The notes: generated from the letters alone by a model not told the origin. A stretch of DNA of 64,000 nt from Leptidea sinapis (GCF_905404315.1 NC_066312.1:8729001-8793000); one strand, 5' to 3'; shown: positions 1 through 11,170, counted from the first letter of the stretch. Numbers and translations are program-made.

Positions 1-58
1 ATGTATCGTGAACTTATAGTGTCAAATAATGTCAAGAAAATGAACTTTATATCTCTTA

Positions 59-568
59 CTAGCGGACCCGACAGACGTTGTCCTGTGCACATTTGTTAAA
101 TTTGAAAAAATCAACAATGTATTTAAGGTGTTTATTTAGATTTGGATTAATGCTGTATTGGTTAAAATCGCTTCGAAAATTAGCCATTATTTGTCGTAAA
201 AAGTAAATGATATAAAAATGTTATTGTGGGATACCTATAAGAGATAGACATATACCATAGCGGAGTTTTCTGTAGACCTTTTCAATGTGTTCAATACTTA
301 GTACATTATTTTGATAAATCTCGTAAGGTTCAGCCTGCGTTTGTAATGCAAGCGGCAAAAATGTAATTATTCACGACATGACATTAGAAACCTCAAAAAT
401 AACAGTATTTCTCCACTATTTAATGGTTGTTATTATACATATAAACCTTCCTCTTCAATCACTCTGTCTATTTTAAAAAAACCGCATCAAAATCCGTTGC
501 GTAGTTTTAATGATTTAAGCATACATATTGGGACAGAGAAAGCGACTTTGTTTTATAGTATATAGTGA
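59..568 (-). mobile_element. Helitron-like non-autonomous element, complete ends
   Basis: Read on the minus strand the element starts with TC (567-568) and ends with CTAG (59-62). It is flanked by A at 58 and T at 569 on the plus strand, the A^T insertion site of Lep1/MINE-type Helitrons. The end near 62-90 resembles the ends at 5000 and 26970 (GACCCG.CA.ACGTTG on the plus strand). There is no coding capacity, so it would depend on a helicase/Rep protein encoded elsewhere. Confidence 0.7.
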
Positions 569-1130
569 TTAACATAGGTCTTGTTTTACGATAATATTTA
601 AACTTAAAACTTCAGTTACACTTAAATTCAGCTAATGCATTGCAGATTAAATAAACAACTCTTTGTCCTATTCTGAACGTTATTCTTAATGTCTAAACAT
701 TGCATCTCATCAGGAAAACCAATTCTTCGGCTATAATAGTTAGCAACCAAGATATATGAAAACAAGATTCATGAAAGAATCAGCCTAAACAGTGAGCTAA
801 TTAACATTGGCTATCACAATAGATCACATGGTCGCAGTGAAACAGAGCTTTTCTAAACTGTATTGAATCCGCCTTAACAACTTACCATACACTTAAATTG
901 AATACGTAATAGAACAGTACTTTACAACATAAACTATTTGAATTTTAAGACAAAATTAAATATTAATTATAAATATACTGTGTGTATTTGAATCTATTAT
1001 ATATAATAAGTATGTTAAGAAAATCAACTTTCCTCAGTTGTGGCAACTATAACTGGGTTTCATTTATAAATTAAACTATTTTATATTTTTATCTCAAATG
1101 AAGCATTTATTCGAGTATTATATTATATAC
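569..1130. other. AT-rich stretch, nothing recognised
   Basis: No ORF of note, no RNA gene and no repeat shared with the rest of the window was recognised here. Confidence 0.5.
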
Positions 1131-1551
1131 TGACTGAACCGACAAACGTTGTTCTGTACATAATAAATAAATTACAGTTTTTTATGAATTTGTCAATAAT
1201 ATCATAACAATACCAAGAATTATTTCGTAAAATATGCTCCCCTGTTTCACAGCAGAACTGTCAAACCGTGCGTAATATGCCCATGCCACAGTAGACATAT
1301 GTCTACTGTTTCCATACAAAACGAATATTGGAAATAAAAATAATTATAGGTCCATGCATGCCCATACAAAAAAAATTTTGGAAATAAAAATAATTATCGG
1401 TCCCAAATCGAAATGAAAACTATTCTCTCTCTCAAGTTAGACTAAACTGCACTCCATAAAGATATCCCCATTAAAATCGGTTCATTAGTTAGGAGTTCAC
1501 CGGAAACAAACATCAAGACACTGGATTTATATACATAGTAAGATATAGAGC
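1131..1551 (-). mobile_element. Helitron-like element, degraded ends
   Basis: Starts with a decayed CTAG-side end (GAACCGACAAACGTTGTTCTG). It shares GAACTGTCAAACCGTGCG and the CTCAAGTTAGACTAAACTGCA region with the plus-strand copy at 2230-2531 and the minus-strand copy at 17848-18170. A stretch of about 50 bp (CATACAAAA..ATTGGAAATAAAAATAATTAT) occurs twice inside it, a local duplication. Non-coding. Confidence 0.6.
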
Positions 1552-2021
1552 ATCCCACGGCTATGCCACATGGAGGGAGAGTACCTTAATTATTTTAGAT
1601 GTAACATTTTACTTAAAGAAGACTTTATTTTAATTTAAAAAACAATTTAAACTGTATTCATAAATTTTTAAATAATTGACTTGTTGAACCGAGAAATAAA
1701 CCCGCGACACGTAACAACAACAAAAAATACCCTGTAGCTTTATCATACCGATCGAAAGGCTTGTTGTAATGTGCGTAAAGGTTTTTTGGTCTTCATTGTC
1801 AGACCAATTTGGGGGATAAAATCGTAAATCTGCTTAAACTGCCTACCCTTCCTTTCAACCTTCATTTGCATTTTTATTTGGACAATGCAAGGTCAGTGGG
1901 TTGAAAGTGGATATATTTAAATTTTATATTCCTGTGATTTCTTTAAATTTTATTGGTAATATTTAGGCTCATAGAAGATTTTTAATTCATTTATTTAAAA
2001 GAATCCTACTAATATGTAGAT
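1552..2021. other. Unclassified AT-rich stretch
   Basis: No supported gene or recognised repeat. The long ORFs are short and have no family resemblance. Confidence 0.4.
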
Positions 2022-2073
2022 ATAAACATCAAAATTCATCATATAAATATTTGCATCTACCGAGATTCGTAAA
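2022..2073 (-). mobile_element. tRNA-derived SINE, 3' fragment
   Basis: On the minus strand it reads CGGTAGATGCAAATATTTATATGATGAA, the block just downstream of the B box in the SINE copies at 62.1 kb and 59.0 kb (GGTAGGTGCAAACAT..TATGAT.AATATG). Only the body is kept; the A box is not recognisable. Confidence 0.5.
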
Positions 2074-2229
2074 AAGATGACCTTTGTATAAGTTTTTATA
2101 TAGAAATCTTATTAAAATAAAATATTAATAACGCAAGACAATTTTTTCTTATCTACGTATATCTTTAAATTCGCTCGCGCTCGTATATTTTATCACTTAT
2201 GTCTATTCACGGATGTAATCCTTATATCA

Positions 2230-2531
2230 TCTTAATATATATAAAGTACGTGACATGTTGTTTGTCCGCGATGGACTCCTAAACTAATGAACGGATTTTA
2301 ATGGGGATTACTTCATGGAGTGTAGTTTGGTCCAACTTGAGAGATAGGATAGTTTTATTTTGATTTGGGACCCATAATTATTTTTATTTTCAATCTGAGA
2401 GAGAATTTAGTAATGCACGGTTTGACAGTTCCGCTGTGAAACAATTTCATTATAACAACAGGGAGCATTTTTTGTTCCTCTGTGAAACAGTATTTTTTTT
2501 ATTATCTACAGAACATCGTCTGTCTGGGTAG
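2230..2531 (+). mobile_element. Helitron-like element, same subfamily as 1131-1551
   Basis: Begins TCTTAATATATATAAAG after an A at 2229, the typical A^TC start. It shares GCACGGTTTGACAGTTC and the GGACCCATAATTATTTTTATTTTC block with the inverted copies at 1.1 kb and 17.9 kb. The 3' end (CTGTCTGGGTAGCTT) has lost the CTAG. Non-coding. Confidence 0.6.
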
Positions 2532-2828
2532 CTTGTATATTATAATTATGTTGTTGGTTTGAGATGAATCTGCTTTTATTGTTATTTATAAGGAAAACCA
2601 ACAGCTACAAAAACTTAAATGATAGTTAACATAATTTTAAACAGGTAATTATAGGTTTCTGCGATAAGTATTTGTGTAGAAAAACGATACTGAAGATAAA
2701 CTAGATAATCGAAAAGAAGCGATGGAAATTATTAACGCTCTTCAACATATTGTTAAAGTTATTGATATTTGAGTAGGTTAGTATGGATTAAGTTAATATA
2801 CTATAAATAAACACAATAGGTAAATAAC

Positions 2829-3930
2829 GTGTTTCACTGGCATTTTCAGATTATTTCATAATTCTATGTAGCTTGTGTCATCATAATGTCATTTCTGTCA
2901 ATTTCGTCATAACATTTCGATGATTCGTCCGGGCATGCTATCGATGCTGTTCTTAATTGTTCCTTGTGGAATACGCTCCCACTGCGCAGCAATTATATTC
3001 CTTAGCTCCCTGATGTTTTGGGGAGCGGGCTGCACCGTTTTTAATCTTCGTTTTAGAACATTCCAAATGTGCTCTATGGAATTGTGGTCGGGACATCGAG
3101 ATAGCCAATCCAAATGCCAAATGTCTAACTCTTGAATATACACTTGCACATCGCCAGAACGGTGAGCGCGAGCGTTATCGTCCATAAAAATCAATTTTTC
3201 TCCAAGAACCGTTAATGCTGGTTGTATTTTAGGAATTAGGACTTATATGTGCCGGTGTGCATTCAAAGTGCCGTTTTCTATGTAGACTAACTCCGTACGG
3301 TCCAATACATTAAGCGCTGGCGAAAACATAACTGAGCCTCCACGATAAGGGGTTATTTCTTCAAAGCAAACTTCTGCGAAACGTTCTTGCCTTCCTTGCC
3401 TTCGCAGTACTCGTGATATTCTGGCTTCATCCGAGAATAATACAATACCCCAGTCCTCTTGACTCTAATTTGAGTAGAAACATAGCTTAATCTAGCAACT
3501 CAGTGCTCGCGAGTAATTTAGGGCCACGGGCTGGACGGCGACTGCATATATTGGCAGCGAGAAGCCTCCTCCTGACAGTCCATAAGCTGGTTTGCACACC
3601 TCTCACTTCCTCTAGAGTCTTTTTGATGTCAACATAAGAAGATTTGCGATTTCTCAATGCCACCAGGAAGCGGTTACCTCGAGCTTCTGTGCACGGTTTT
3701 TTTCTAGACCCAGGCCTTCTACTGACGGAACCAGTCTCTTAATATTATTGCCAAGTCCTCTGGACAGTGGAACGACTAACATTTAGCCTCTGGGACACAT
3801 AACATGACTACACCTGCAACCTACGCCTACACAAATAACTGCAATTTTTGTGTTTTGTTTTTTGTCTTAAATTTAAATTCGGAATAAACTTTTTTAAGCA
3901 CCACAACACTTCATAAATGTGCCAGTAATA
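2829..3930 (-). mobile_element. Tc1-like DNA transposon, decayed
   Basis: Encloses a broken Tc1-like transposase. The outer sequences CACTGGCATTTTC (from about 2833) and the reverse complement of AAATGTGCCAGT (about 3915-3927) form an imperfect terminal inverted repeat of the CACTGGCA type. TA follows the right end. Boundaries are approximate. Confidence 0.6.
2907..3790 (-). pseudogene. Tc1-like transposase (DD34E), broken
   Basis: A cut-and-paste transposase acting in the nucleus on its own inverted repeats. The intact C-terminal part (2907-3194, 95 aa) holds the second catalytic Asp in MDDNARAHRS and the catalytic Glu in the NSIEHIW block. Exactly 34 residues separate them, the DD34E spacing of Tc1. 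Upstream on the minus strand (about 3500-3790) the paired helix-turn-helix region is visible as short reading pieces such as GNRFLVALRN and VQTSLWTVRRRLLAANICSRR. The region between has stops and frameshifts (about 3200-3480), so no full protein can be made. A full Tc1-like transposase is about 340 aa; the pieces span about the same length. The copy is old and inactive. Confidence 0.85.
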
Positions 3931-4657
3931 TTATCAAACGATTTAAACCTCTTTTTGGTATTGTATTTTGGTAAAGGGAAGGAAGAAATTAAAACCGACC
4001 GCTTCTTTTTGTAATTTAATTTATTTACTATAGGGAGTGATAATAATATAACATATTGCTACAGCACTAATTGGCAAAGTCGTGAAGCTACTTTAATTTG
4101 TGAAGGGGCATTGACATGGGAGAAGAACTAATTAGAAACTAATAGCCCATCTTTTAAATATAACTATTTCAAGTCAGACGGAGCCACCTAATTTGATAGA
4201 CTGGTGACTGGTAGCACTGTCATCAGTGCAAATAATTATGTCCTGTGTTCGCTAACTAACTTCTTTACCGACTTTCCATAGACGGCATGGTTAGCATTCA
4301 GTTCCAGGCGCTAACCAAGCTGATGAAATGTGTGAAATTTGAACAGGCCGGTTTTTGAAGAGGATATAAGTAAGTAACAGATAATATCTTCACAGTGAGG
4401 TAGATTATACAGAATTCGGAAGTGTACACAGAATATGAGAAGGCTTTAGTAATCTATTGACATCTGGTCCGTTTTGGAGTATTTGGAACGGTGCCAAGTT
4501 GACCGGGTATAACTAAATGCTGAGGTGTATTTAAGACGCTTCGTAATATGACCGTCCATGTGCAGTTCATCAAGTTTTCGAGGTGTGAGAGAAAGAGGCT
4601 GTCCCCGAAACTTTTCTTAAATATTCTATACGATAGTATATTGTAAGTCTGTGTATA
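3931..4657. other. Unclassified stretch
   Basis: No gene supported. A short sequence TACGATAGTATATTGTAAGTC (4629-4649) recurs at about 46,993-47,013, so part of this stretch belongs to an unnamed dispersed repeat. The 106-aa minus-strand ORF here runs into the Helitron-like element and resembles no known protein. Confidence 0.4.
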
Positions 4658-5028
4658 TCTAATGTATAAAATTCTCGTGTCGCGGTGTTCGTAGTTAAAC
4701 TCCTCCGAAACGGCTTGACCGATTCTCATGAAATTTTGTGTGCATATTGGGTAGGTCTGAGAATCGGACAACATCTATTTTCATCCCCCTAAATGTTAAG
4801 GGTAGTCCAGCCCAAATTTTTTTTTTAATTTTTAGTTAAATTATTTATTTTTTATTTTATTATGATACAACTTAAAATTTTCACCCGTCTACGATAAACA
4901 CCTATTTTTCAATCGCGATTTTTATATTATTCTGTTACATCCACAGATCCGGAATAGGGTTGCGAGATAGCAATGGATAAATTATTTGTTACTGTATATG
5001 GCAATACAACGTTTGCTGGGTCAGCTAG
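4658..5028 (+). mobile_element. Helitron-like element, complete ends
   Basis: TC start at 4658 preceded by A; CTAG at 5025-5028 followed by T. The 3' end reads ACAACGTTTGCTGGGTCAGCTAG, the same as the copy at 26,973. The internal segment with CGTGTCGCGGTGTT and CCGAAACGGCTTGACCGATT matches the inverted copy at 20,319-20,594. Non-coding. Confidence 0.75.
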
Positions 5029-5070
5029 TAATAAATATATTAATATGTGTGCCTCTTTTATTTATACACC

Positions 5071-5406
5071 TTTTTTTTTATGACAATAAGAGACGGGAAC
5101 AAGGCATGAGTGTATGAATGAATCAATGAATAAGGGACGGTACGAGCAGGAAATTCAGCTGATGGTAATTGACACGCCCTCCCATTACAATGAAGTGGAA
5201 TGGGATTCTTGAAAAACCCAAAAATCCGGAACGGAACCACAATTGCTCTCGTCAACTTGAGACATAAGATGTTAAGTCTCATTTGTGCAGTAATTTCACT
5301 AGCTACGGCGCCCTTCAGACCGAAACAGAATAATGCTCACACATTACTGCTTCACTTGCTACTCATAATCTAGCCAGCATCCTGTGCAACGGAGCCTCCC
5401 ACTGGT
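5071..5406 (-). mobile_element. SINE-A copy, near full length
   Basis: SINE-A is my label for a family of about 310-330 bp found 13 times here plus one scrap. In element orientation it starts ACCAGTGGGAGGCTCC and ends TTATTTTCATAAAAAA. This copy has the poly-T (A tail) at 5071 and the 5' end at 5406. Part of the GGTACCACAACGGCGCC block is deleted near 5360. The fixed 5' end and A tail suggest retroposition. No clear tRNA A/B boxes are seen. Confidence 0.7.
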
Positions 5407-6180
5407 ATAGATTCCCTTCGTAGATTCCATTCGTCAGACCTAATTCAACAAATTGAACAAAATTTTGTAAAGGAGATCTCATTAAAAGTTGTAGGCATTC
5501 AAATCTTTTTGAAATCAAAGTATTCATTTTTATCTTGTTGCAATAAGAAGCTTATAAATTATAGTAAGAATATAATGATGTAGGAATGCCGATTTTTTTT
5601 TAAAAGTTTGACCCAAATTAGGGATATCAAAGATGTGTCTGTACTATCTGTGAATGCAAAAGAACAATATAAATAAAATAATACCTACTGTGATAATACG
5701 AGCTTAAGCGTAAAATTAATAAAAAAAAAACTAACATTGAGTTCAATCAACAGACATATTATTGTTGCGCCTGAAACGCTAGTTAGTTCAGTCAGGGCCA
5801 ATTAATAATAAGTGAACTCAGGGTAAAATAATATAGAAATTTATTATTTGAAATTAAATATGTAAGACTAATGAACATTCTAAGTTAGTTCACTAGACTC
5901 TCTTCATTATATTAACGTGCTAAGCGATGGACAGGAAAAATTAAGTGCCCCTGGTGCCCCTTTACTTAAGATTAAATTTAAATTGTTGAACCCTTCTTCA
6001 ACATCGTCAGTGTTAATTTTAAATTTGCATAAGATTTGTTGAAAAATAAATTTTAATAATATGTTTTATAAAATAACTCAATAACACCGGTAAAAGACAC
6101 ACGCTCTGCTTAGGTGAGTATTTAGTAGTAGTCTTTTAGACGTCTTTCCGCCAACCGTTAGAAATAATTCTACGACTACA
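5407..6180. other. Unclassified AT-rich stretch
   Basis: No gene, RNA gene or recognised repeat. Runs of A and T only. Confidence 0.4.
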
Positions 6181-6335
6181 TCATCATCATCATCATCAGC
6201 CGGAAGACGTCCTCTGATGCACTAAGGCCTCTCCCAAAGATTTCCAAGACGATCGGTCCTTCGCTGCCCTCATCCCAACGTATTCCAGATCGTCGGTCCA
6301 TATTGTGGGGGGCCTACCAACACTGCGTCTTCCTT
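6181..6335 (-). mobile_element. RTE-like LINE, 3' end fragment
   Basis: Begins with a (CAT)n tail followed by CAGCCGGAAGACGTCC, the 3' terminus of the RTE-like family seen also at 22.0, 32.5, 43.3, 45.6, 50.3 and 55.5 kb. It reads upstream through the C-terminal coding end (GATCGGTCCT.CGCTGCCCTCATC, GTGGGGGGCCTACCAACACT) and stops after about 155 bp. Short 5'-truncated copies are typical of LINEs. Confidence 0.75.
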
Positions 6336-7299
6336 ACAACTATACCGGACCATATTTTCACAGGTACGGATCGGATTCTGATCGGACGTAGTACGAAAGC
6401 GCTTTTGTTATCACTGAAATTCATAGATTTTGCTAGTGTGTTTTAAGAACTGACTTAGATGAAAGAGTTGGCTATTTCATGCTTAAGTTTATTTTAGTTT
6501 GTAAGTTACTATATTAGTATTATTTACAAAATAACATTTAATGTAATATGCTTGTAACAAAGTCCAAAAATTTAAGGCGTTTTATAGAAATCGGATTTTT
6601 TTTAAGGGTTACATATCAAATTAAAACTAACTAGAGTTTTTAACGTTTAGGTAGAAGAATAGGCAAAGTATTCTATTATAAAACTTAAGTTAATTAATTT
6701 GCAGTAATGACTTACCGTGGTTGTAATTTCAGGCACAAAAACTCATTAAAATTACAACATGCTTTTTCCTTAGTGAGTGAAGTACAGAAAGTTAAAATAA
6801 AAACTCATGTTGGCGCTTGAGTACAAACTCTTGCTACCTATTAATTAGTCTCAGTAGGCCGATTCAGCAAATAATCAGTCGTGAAACTTTGAGTTTAATT
6901 ATAACTAAGGCTATTCAGTTTGTTTTCCTCTGTTTTAAAAATACATTTATATTCCAATATATAATGTAATGAAAATTAGATGAGAATTTTTATATAAAAG
7001 TTGCGGCAGCTCGATTAGGAGACCATATCGCTAATGTGCGATCTCTTCCAGGTCACCTAAAGGTGTATTTTGCATTTAAAATGACTTGAAAAGTGAACAT
7101 CTGTATATCTTGATGTTATACTCTATACCTAGTCTTGCCTTAAATTCGAAAATAAAGAAAAAAACAAATTTCTACTGCAAATAGCATTTATTACTTTTAC
7201 AGAGTGTTAGTTTAATACATAAATATAAAATAATTTGAAATATTTAAAGCTATTTATATTGAAATATTTTTTTTGTATAAGACAATTTAAAATATAAAA
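6336..7299. other. Mostly unclassified; one LINE/SINE scrap near 7000-7062
   Basis: On the minus strand about 7000-7062 reads CTGGAAGAGATCGCACATTAGCGATA, which I recognise only as a motif common in lepidopteran LINE/SINE 3' regions. Otherwise no gene or repeat was recognised. Confidence 0.35.
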
Positions 7300-7590
7300 A
7301 GCATATTCGATGTGGTCTCCATTTGCTGCAATTCAGTCCTTTATACGTTGAGGCCAGTTATCAATAGAAGCAAGCACACTTTCAATGGGAAAATCTTTAC
7401 TGCCAATCGTATGAATTGTTTTGGGGACTACAAAAAATTATCATCATTCATATCATAAGCCGTACTCTCTAAAACTGACCATAAATCATAATCCAGCGGA
7501 TTAAGATCGGGACTAGACGACGGATAGTCTTCAGCTCTGATCCGTCCGAAGTCCGAAATGTTCGTTTTCAACCATGACTGCATGCTTTAT
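7300..7590 (-). pseudogene. mariner-type transposase, C-terminal remnant
   Basis: On the minus strand 7430-7583 translates to a piece with the block SSSPDLNPLDYDLWSVLE. This is the hallmark of the third catalytic residue (Asp in NPLDY) in mariner/maT-type transposases (DDxD). A stop follows at about 7430. The rest of the C-terminus (a piece ending in a form of IAANGDHIEYAF) continues in other frames down to about 7305. Only about 90 of roughly 340 residues are recognisable. The copy is dead. The last residue being Asp rather than Glu separates it from the Tc1-like element at 2.9-3.8 kb. Confidence 0.7.
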
Positions 7591-7734
7591 ATCACAATCA
7601 ACATTCACAGACCTACAATTTGTTTGGCTATTGCATATTATAATATGCTATATTATCTATTTAGCTTTTCGCAATAATCATAAAATTATGAGTCCACTAG
7701 AAATAATTTAGGAATATCCGTAAGATTCTTAAAC

Positions 7735-7920
7735 ACGGCCGTTTTCAATAACGTATCTCTAGTTACGGATGTATTGCTATAACCGTTTAATGACAAGATC
7801 TTATCTAGCCATAGTTATTTCCAATAAAGTTATAGTCCAATGCTATCTGAGAATAGGTTATTGAAATGTAAGTAAACGTAAAAAGATAGATTTGTCTACC
7901 TCTAGTAAGTTTAACTAAGA
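7735..7920 (+). mobile_element. MITE-like repeat, ACGGCCGTT end
   Basis: Starts ACGGCCGTTTTCAATA. It shares about 180 bp with the inverted copy at 48,893-49,087 (GTTACGGATGTATTGCTATAACCGTTTAATG, GGTTATTGAAATGTAAGTAA). It shares the terminal motif with 41,228-41,531. The second inverted repeat is not evident at the right side, so the copy is probably 3'-truncated or runs into another repeat. Confidence 0.5.
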
Positions 7921-8324
7921 CAAAGAAGATAGACAAACAAAGTGTGCGAGAGAGAAGAATATCTCTAAAACGTATGATAGAAAATGTATGCAAATCTATT
8001 GTTATTTTGATTTTGACTGACAAATATAAGCTCCTCAGTATTATGAATGTGACAATACTAACTAACGCACACATTAACAATTCAATATCAGTGATGCATT
8101 ATCGGTCTGTCAGGTTGTTTATGTGCTAGTATATTCCAAGTCTATGGTAAACGAATTCGCGTAGACTTTATCTCGTAGCGCGTAGCACGGATGTCTTATC
8201 ATTTCTACAAAAGAAAAATTAAATACTCGGTTTTAAAATGAATGGAATTTGATAAGATGTTACTATTTTTTTTTTAATTTTTCTTCTCACAGTATCAACA
8301 ACTAATACAATAAAAATCTATTTA

Positions 8325-8439
8325 CTTTTTTTATGGAATAGGAGGACAAACGAGCGTACGGGTCACCTGGTGTTAAGTGGTCACCGCCGCCCACACTCTT
8401 GCAACACCAGAGGAACCACAAGAGCGTTGCCGGCCTTAA
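8325..8439 (-). mobile_element. LINE (LALYKA family) 3' end fragment
   Basis: Poly-T then ATGGAATAGGAGGACAAACG and GGTCACCTGGTGTTAAGTGG, ending GTTGCCGGCCTTAA. The same 3' end occurs at 37.3 kb, where it continues into a C-terminal coding region with LALYKALVQPPMEYC, and at 53.7 kb. A severely 5'-truncated copy. Confidence 0.6.
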
Positions 8440-9014
8440 TTTACTTTGAAATAGTTTTTAAATTTCAATTATGTTTTAGTATAACTCTACAACATCCACA
8501 TTTAAATGATTTCGGGTAGTATTTATTTGATGAAATGAGAGTGTAAATTTTAATAAAATATCAACAATGTTTATTTTACAAATAAAGTTATTTTTGAAGG
8601 TAATTTGTTGTTGTTGCAAGTGGAAAAGCCGTAGGTTATTAAGAAATCTACAAACTTAAATTCAATGCAAACAGTAATAAGAAATTTCTGTTTCGCATTT
8701 AGCGAACAAGAAAAATAATTGTATGATATTGAAAACCAAACAAAACACAAGAATGAAATCAATCATATTGAAGTAAAATAACACTGGTAACTATAACTGA
8801 GAAACTAATTGTGTATGACTATTCTAGGTCAAGTATGAGTGTGAGAGTTAGTTTTGAACGTAATATAACAAACTTCAGACATTTTTATAGAAGTGTTACG
8901 GCATTATTTTGAGACATTTTCATAGATAAATAAACAGTTAATATAATTTTTCTTTGATTCAACAAGTATTTGAATAAGAGAAATATATATATATTTCTAA
9001 TGTATGTAATTATA

Positions 9015-9053
<39 letters not shown>

Positions 9054-9401
9054 GGTTTTGGGGCTAATTTTTTTCGTTTCTATTTAATTTGAATATGCAA
9101 ATAAATATTGTATATTATAGTAAGACGGTTTTAAAAATAAAGTCTAGTAGGTTGGAGGTTGGTTATTTGTTTGGTGTGATGTCCTTAATAACTCTTTTAT
9201 TGTAGATAAATATTATAAGTATTATTTCTATAAATACTTTAACTATTTATTATTGTTGGCTTAGCATAACATTACAATGCCCGTATTCACATTGCACATA
9301 CAAGCTTTTTAATTCGTTTATTGGTCAGTAATAAATGAAACATGATTAGATATTGAGTAATCTTAATAGATTACTATCCGTTTATATACTGTTTGTGAGA
9401 A
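8440..9401. other. Unclassified stretch with an AT microsatellite
   Basis: No gene supported. It contains the microsatellite listed at 9018-9051. Confidence 0.4.
9018..9051. repeat. (AT)n microsatellite
   Basis: Uninterrupted AT dinucleotides of about 17 units. Confidence 0.95.
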
Positions 9402-9558
9402 ACGCCCGAGAGGAAGACCGCAGATGCGTAGGTACGACGATATCAAAAGACTGGCGGAAACAAAGTGGTTGGAAACTGCTCAAGACCGGAAAAGATGGCA
9501 TAAGCTGAAGGAGGCCTATACCTTAGAGGTTGAGAACGGCTAAAGAAGAAGAAGAAGA
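9402..9558 (+). pseudogene. LINE C-terminal end with GAAGAA tail
   Basis: Plus-strand frame ending at the TAA at 9541-9543 reads GRPQMRRYDDIKRLAETKW and then AQDRKRWHKLKEAY. This is the GRP..RW.DDI...W...AQDR..W..L.EA pattern at the C-terminus of many arthropod LINE polymerases (RTE-like and relatives). A (GAA)n tail follows directly at 9545-9557. Only about 45 codons remain, a strongly 5'-truncated insertion. It is a different family from the CATCAT-tailed copies because protein and tail both differ. Confidence 0.65.
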
Positions 9559-10084
9559 CATACTGTATTTAAAGAAAAGTTTATTACTCTCAGAATATTT
9601 CACAAGCAATACGTCTATAATTTTAATGCTTCTATAATAATTTAACTGAAACCCTACATACTGCAACTGAAAATGAGCTCTAACCACGGCTTTCATTCGT
9701 TCATTCATTCATTTGTCCGAGAACCTTCACAAATGATGCCTGCAGGTGACAAACATGATAGTACTCTCAATTGTGTTAACGGGAATGAAAGCTAGAACTA
9801 GGCAACGAATGAGTTATTATTAATACCAGAGTAAAAAAGTGTATTTTGTTTTAGAGATGAATCTAATTGAGTACAAGTATTGTTTTTTAACAGTGATACA
9901 GATACTATATATTGCTCTTATGAGCCAGTAACGCTGAGTCTGTGTTTAGTGTACATTTATCGCTAATTGTAATAAGAGCAGCTGTTATTCAAATGCAATT
10001 TTTTGGGTTGCATGCACGTAAATTGGAATAAAAAAAAAATTAATTGGACCATAATATTTGTTTGTAAGGAAAACACACACTATA
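9559..10084. other. Unclassified stretch
   Basis: No gene or recognised repeat. Confidence 0.35.
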
Positions 10085-10880
10085 ACTAATCTTAGTAATC
10101 TAAATCTAAGTTTAACTATATCTCTATATAGATATAGCGCCTATTGCTAAAATGGCACAGGGCAAGAGTTTCATAAAATTTAATACCGTCACTTTCTTTT
10201 TCATTTTGACAGTCAAAGATAGCATGTTATATGACAAAACATTAACTTTAAATATACTTTTTGCAACTGCCGGATAGGCTCTTAAAATCAAGTTTTAATA
10301 TTAAAATATGCACGGATTGGAAATATTTTTACGAGCTAAAAATTGTTCAAGTTAAGATCATATTCATTTCTAAGAAATTCAAACTAAAACTAATCTTAAT
10401 AAACTGTCAAATCCTATACTACTATATATCCATGTAGATATATTGCTAAAATGGCACAGAAGCAAGATATTTTTTTTTAATATTATATTTTATTTAAAAT
10501 ATAATACCGTTACTTTCTTTTTCATTTTGACAGTCAGTGATAGCATGTTATATGGCAAAACATTAACTTTAAAATATACTTTCTGCAACTGGCGGATAGG
10601 TTCTTTAAATCAAAAATTTATTGAAGTAGGCTTTACTTTGCTGAAATCCATAATTATCTAAATGTTTTGAGTTTTCTTTAAAGAGTGCCAGAGTTTGGCG
10701 AGTCAATATTTCCTGAGAACGCCTTGTGTAGAGGCGAAACACGTGTCATTTAAAGACAAAATTGGCGGAATGAACACTAAAGAAAACTCAAAACATTTGG
10801 ATCTTAAAATCGAGTTTTAATATTAAAATATGCACGGATTTGAAATATTTTGACGAGCCAAACATTGTTCAAGTTTAGCT
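10085..10880 (+). repeat. Diverged tandem duplication, about 300-bp unit
   Basis: Two direct copies: about 10085-10350, and about 10391-10880 with an insertion. Shared blocks include TTGCTAAAATGGCACAG, CACTTTCTTTTTCATTTTGACAGTCA, GATAGCATGTTATATG and TTTTAATATTAAAATATGCACGGATT. The second copy is split by the element at about 10,620-10,800: the flanking block GGATAGG.TCTT lies at about 10,595-10,605 and its continuation TCTTAAAATCGAG resumes at 10,801. Confidence 0.8.
10620..10800 (+). mobile_element. Inverted-repeat element with hammerhead-like motif, copy 1
   Basis: A perfect 21-bp inverted repeat (10660-10680 and 10778-10798, AAATGTTTTGAGTTTTC...) encloses a core. The core shares GCCAGA.TTTGGCGAG, CCTGAG.A.GCCT, GTAGAGGCGAAACACGTGTC and TTGGCGGAAT.AACACTAAAG with the element at 38,818-39,022. 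It is inserted in the second copy of the 300-bp duplication. The family is not identified; Penelope-like elements are one candidate source because they carry hammerhead motifs. Non-coding. Confidence 0.6.
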
Positions 10881-10882
10881 TG

Positions 10883-11170
10883 CCACCGCTGTAAAGGTCT
10901 TTGTGAGGATTGTTAGAGGCCTGCGGCGGGTGGTGCGGCGGGCGGATGGTAAGAATGCGGCGTGCGTGCAGGGGTGCGGGGGTTGAGACGTAGTGGGGGC
11001 TGCGTCGTAGCGCGGGCTGGCGCGTTGAACGTTCCGCAGTAGCGTGGAGCAGGCGCCGCGGCCGCTACCCACCGCTCGACAGTCGCTCGCGCGCGCCCCC
11101 CATGACTACGCGACGCAGCCAGTTCCTCGCGCGATCATTTCCACTCGGCTAGTGCCAAATCAGGTTTACC
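10883..11170. promoter_or_regulatory. GC-rich island, candidate host promoter and first exon
   Basis: About 290 bp of strongly GC-rich, CpG-rich sequence in otherwise AT-rich repeats, with a GCGGCCGC at 11058-11065. On the plus strand there is an arthropod-like initiator (GACAGTCG, A at 11081), then an ATG at 11102 opening a 16-codon reading frame that stops at 11150. A possible splice donor (CAG|GTTTAC) lies at 11163/11164. This would fit a non-coding or uORF-bearing first exon of a host gene running rightward. A long plus-strand ORF (11044-11370, 108 aa) and a minus-strand ORF (10875-11072) cross the island; their composition is low-complexity Arg/Ala/Pro and neither resembles a protein. 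The direction and even the promoter call are inference. Confidence 0.4.

Noticed and set aside
7944..8129. Overlapping ORFs on both strands at 7.8-8.1 kb
   Set aside because: They lie in or next to a MITE-like repeat and resemble no protein.
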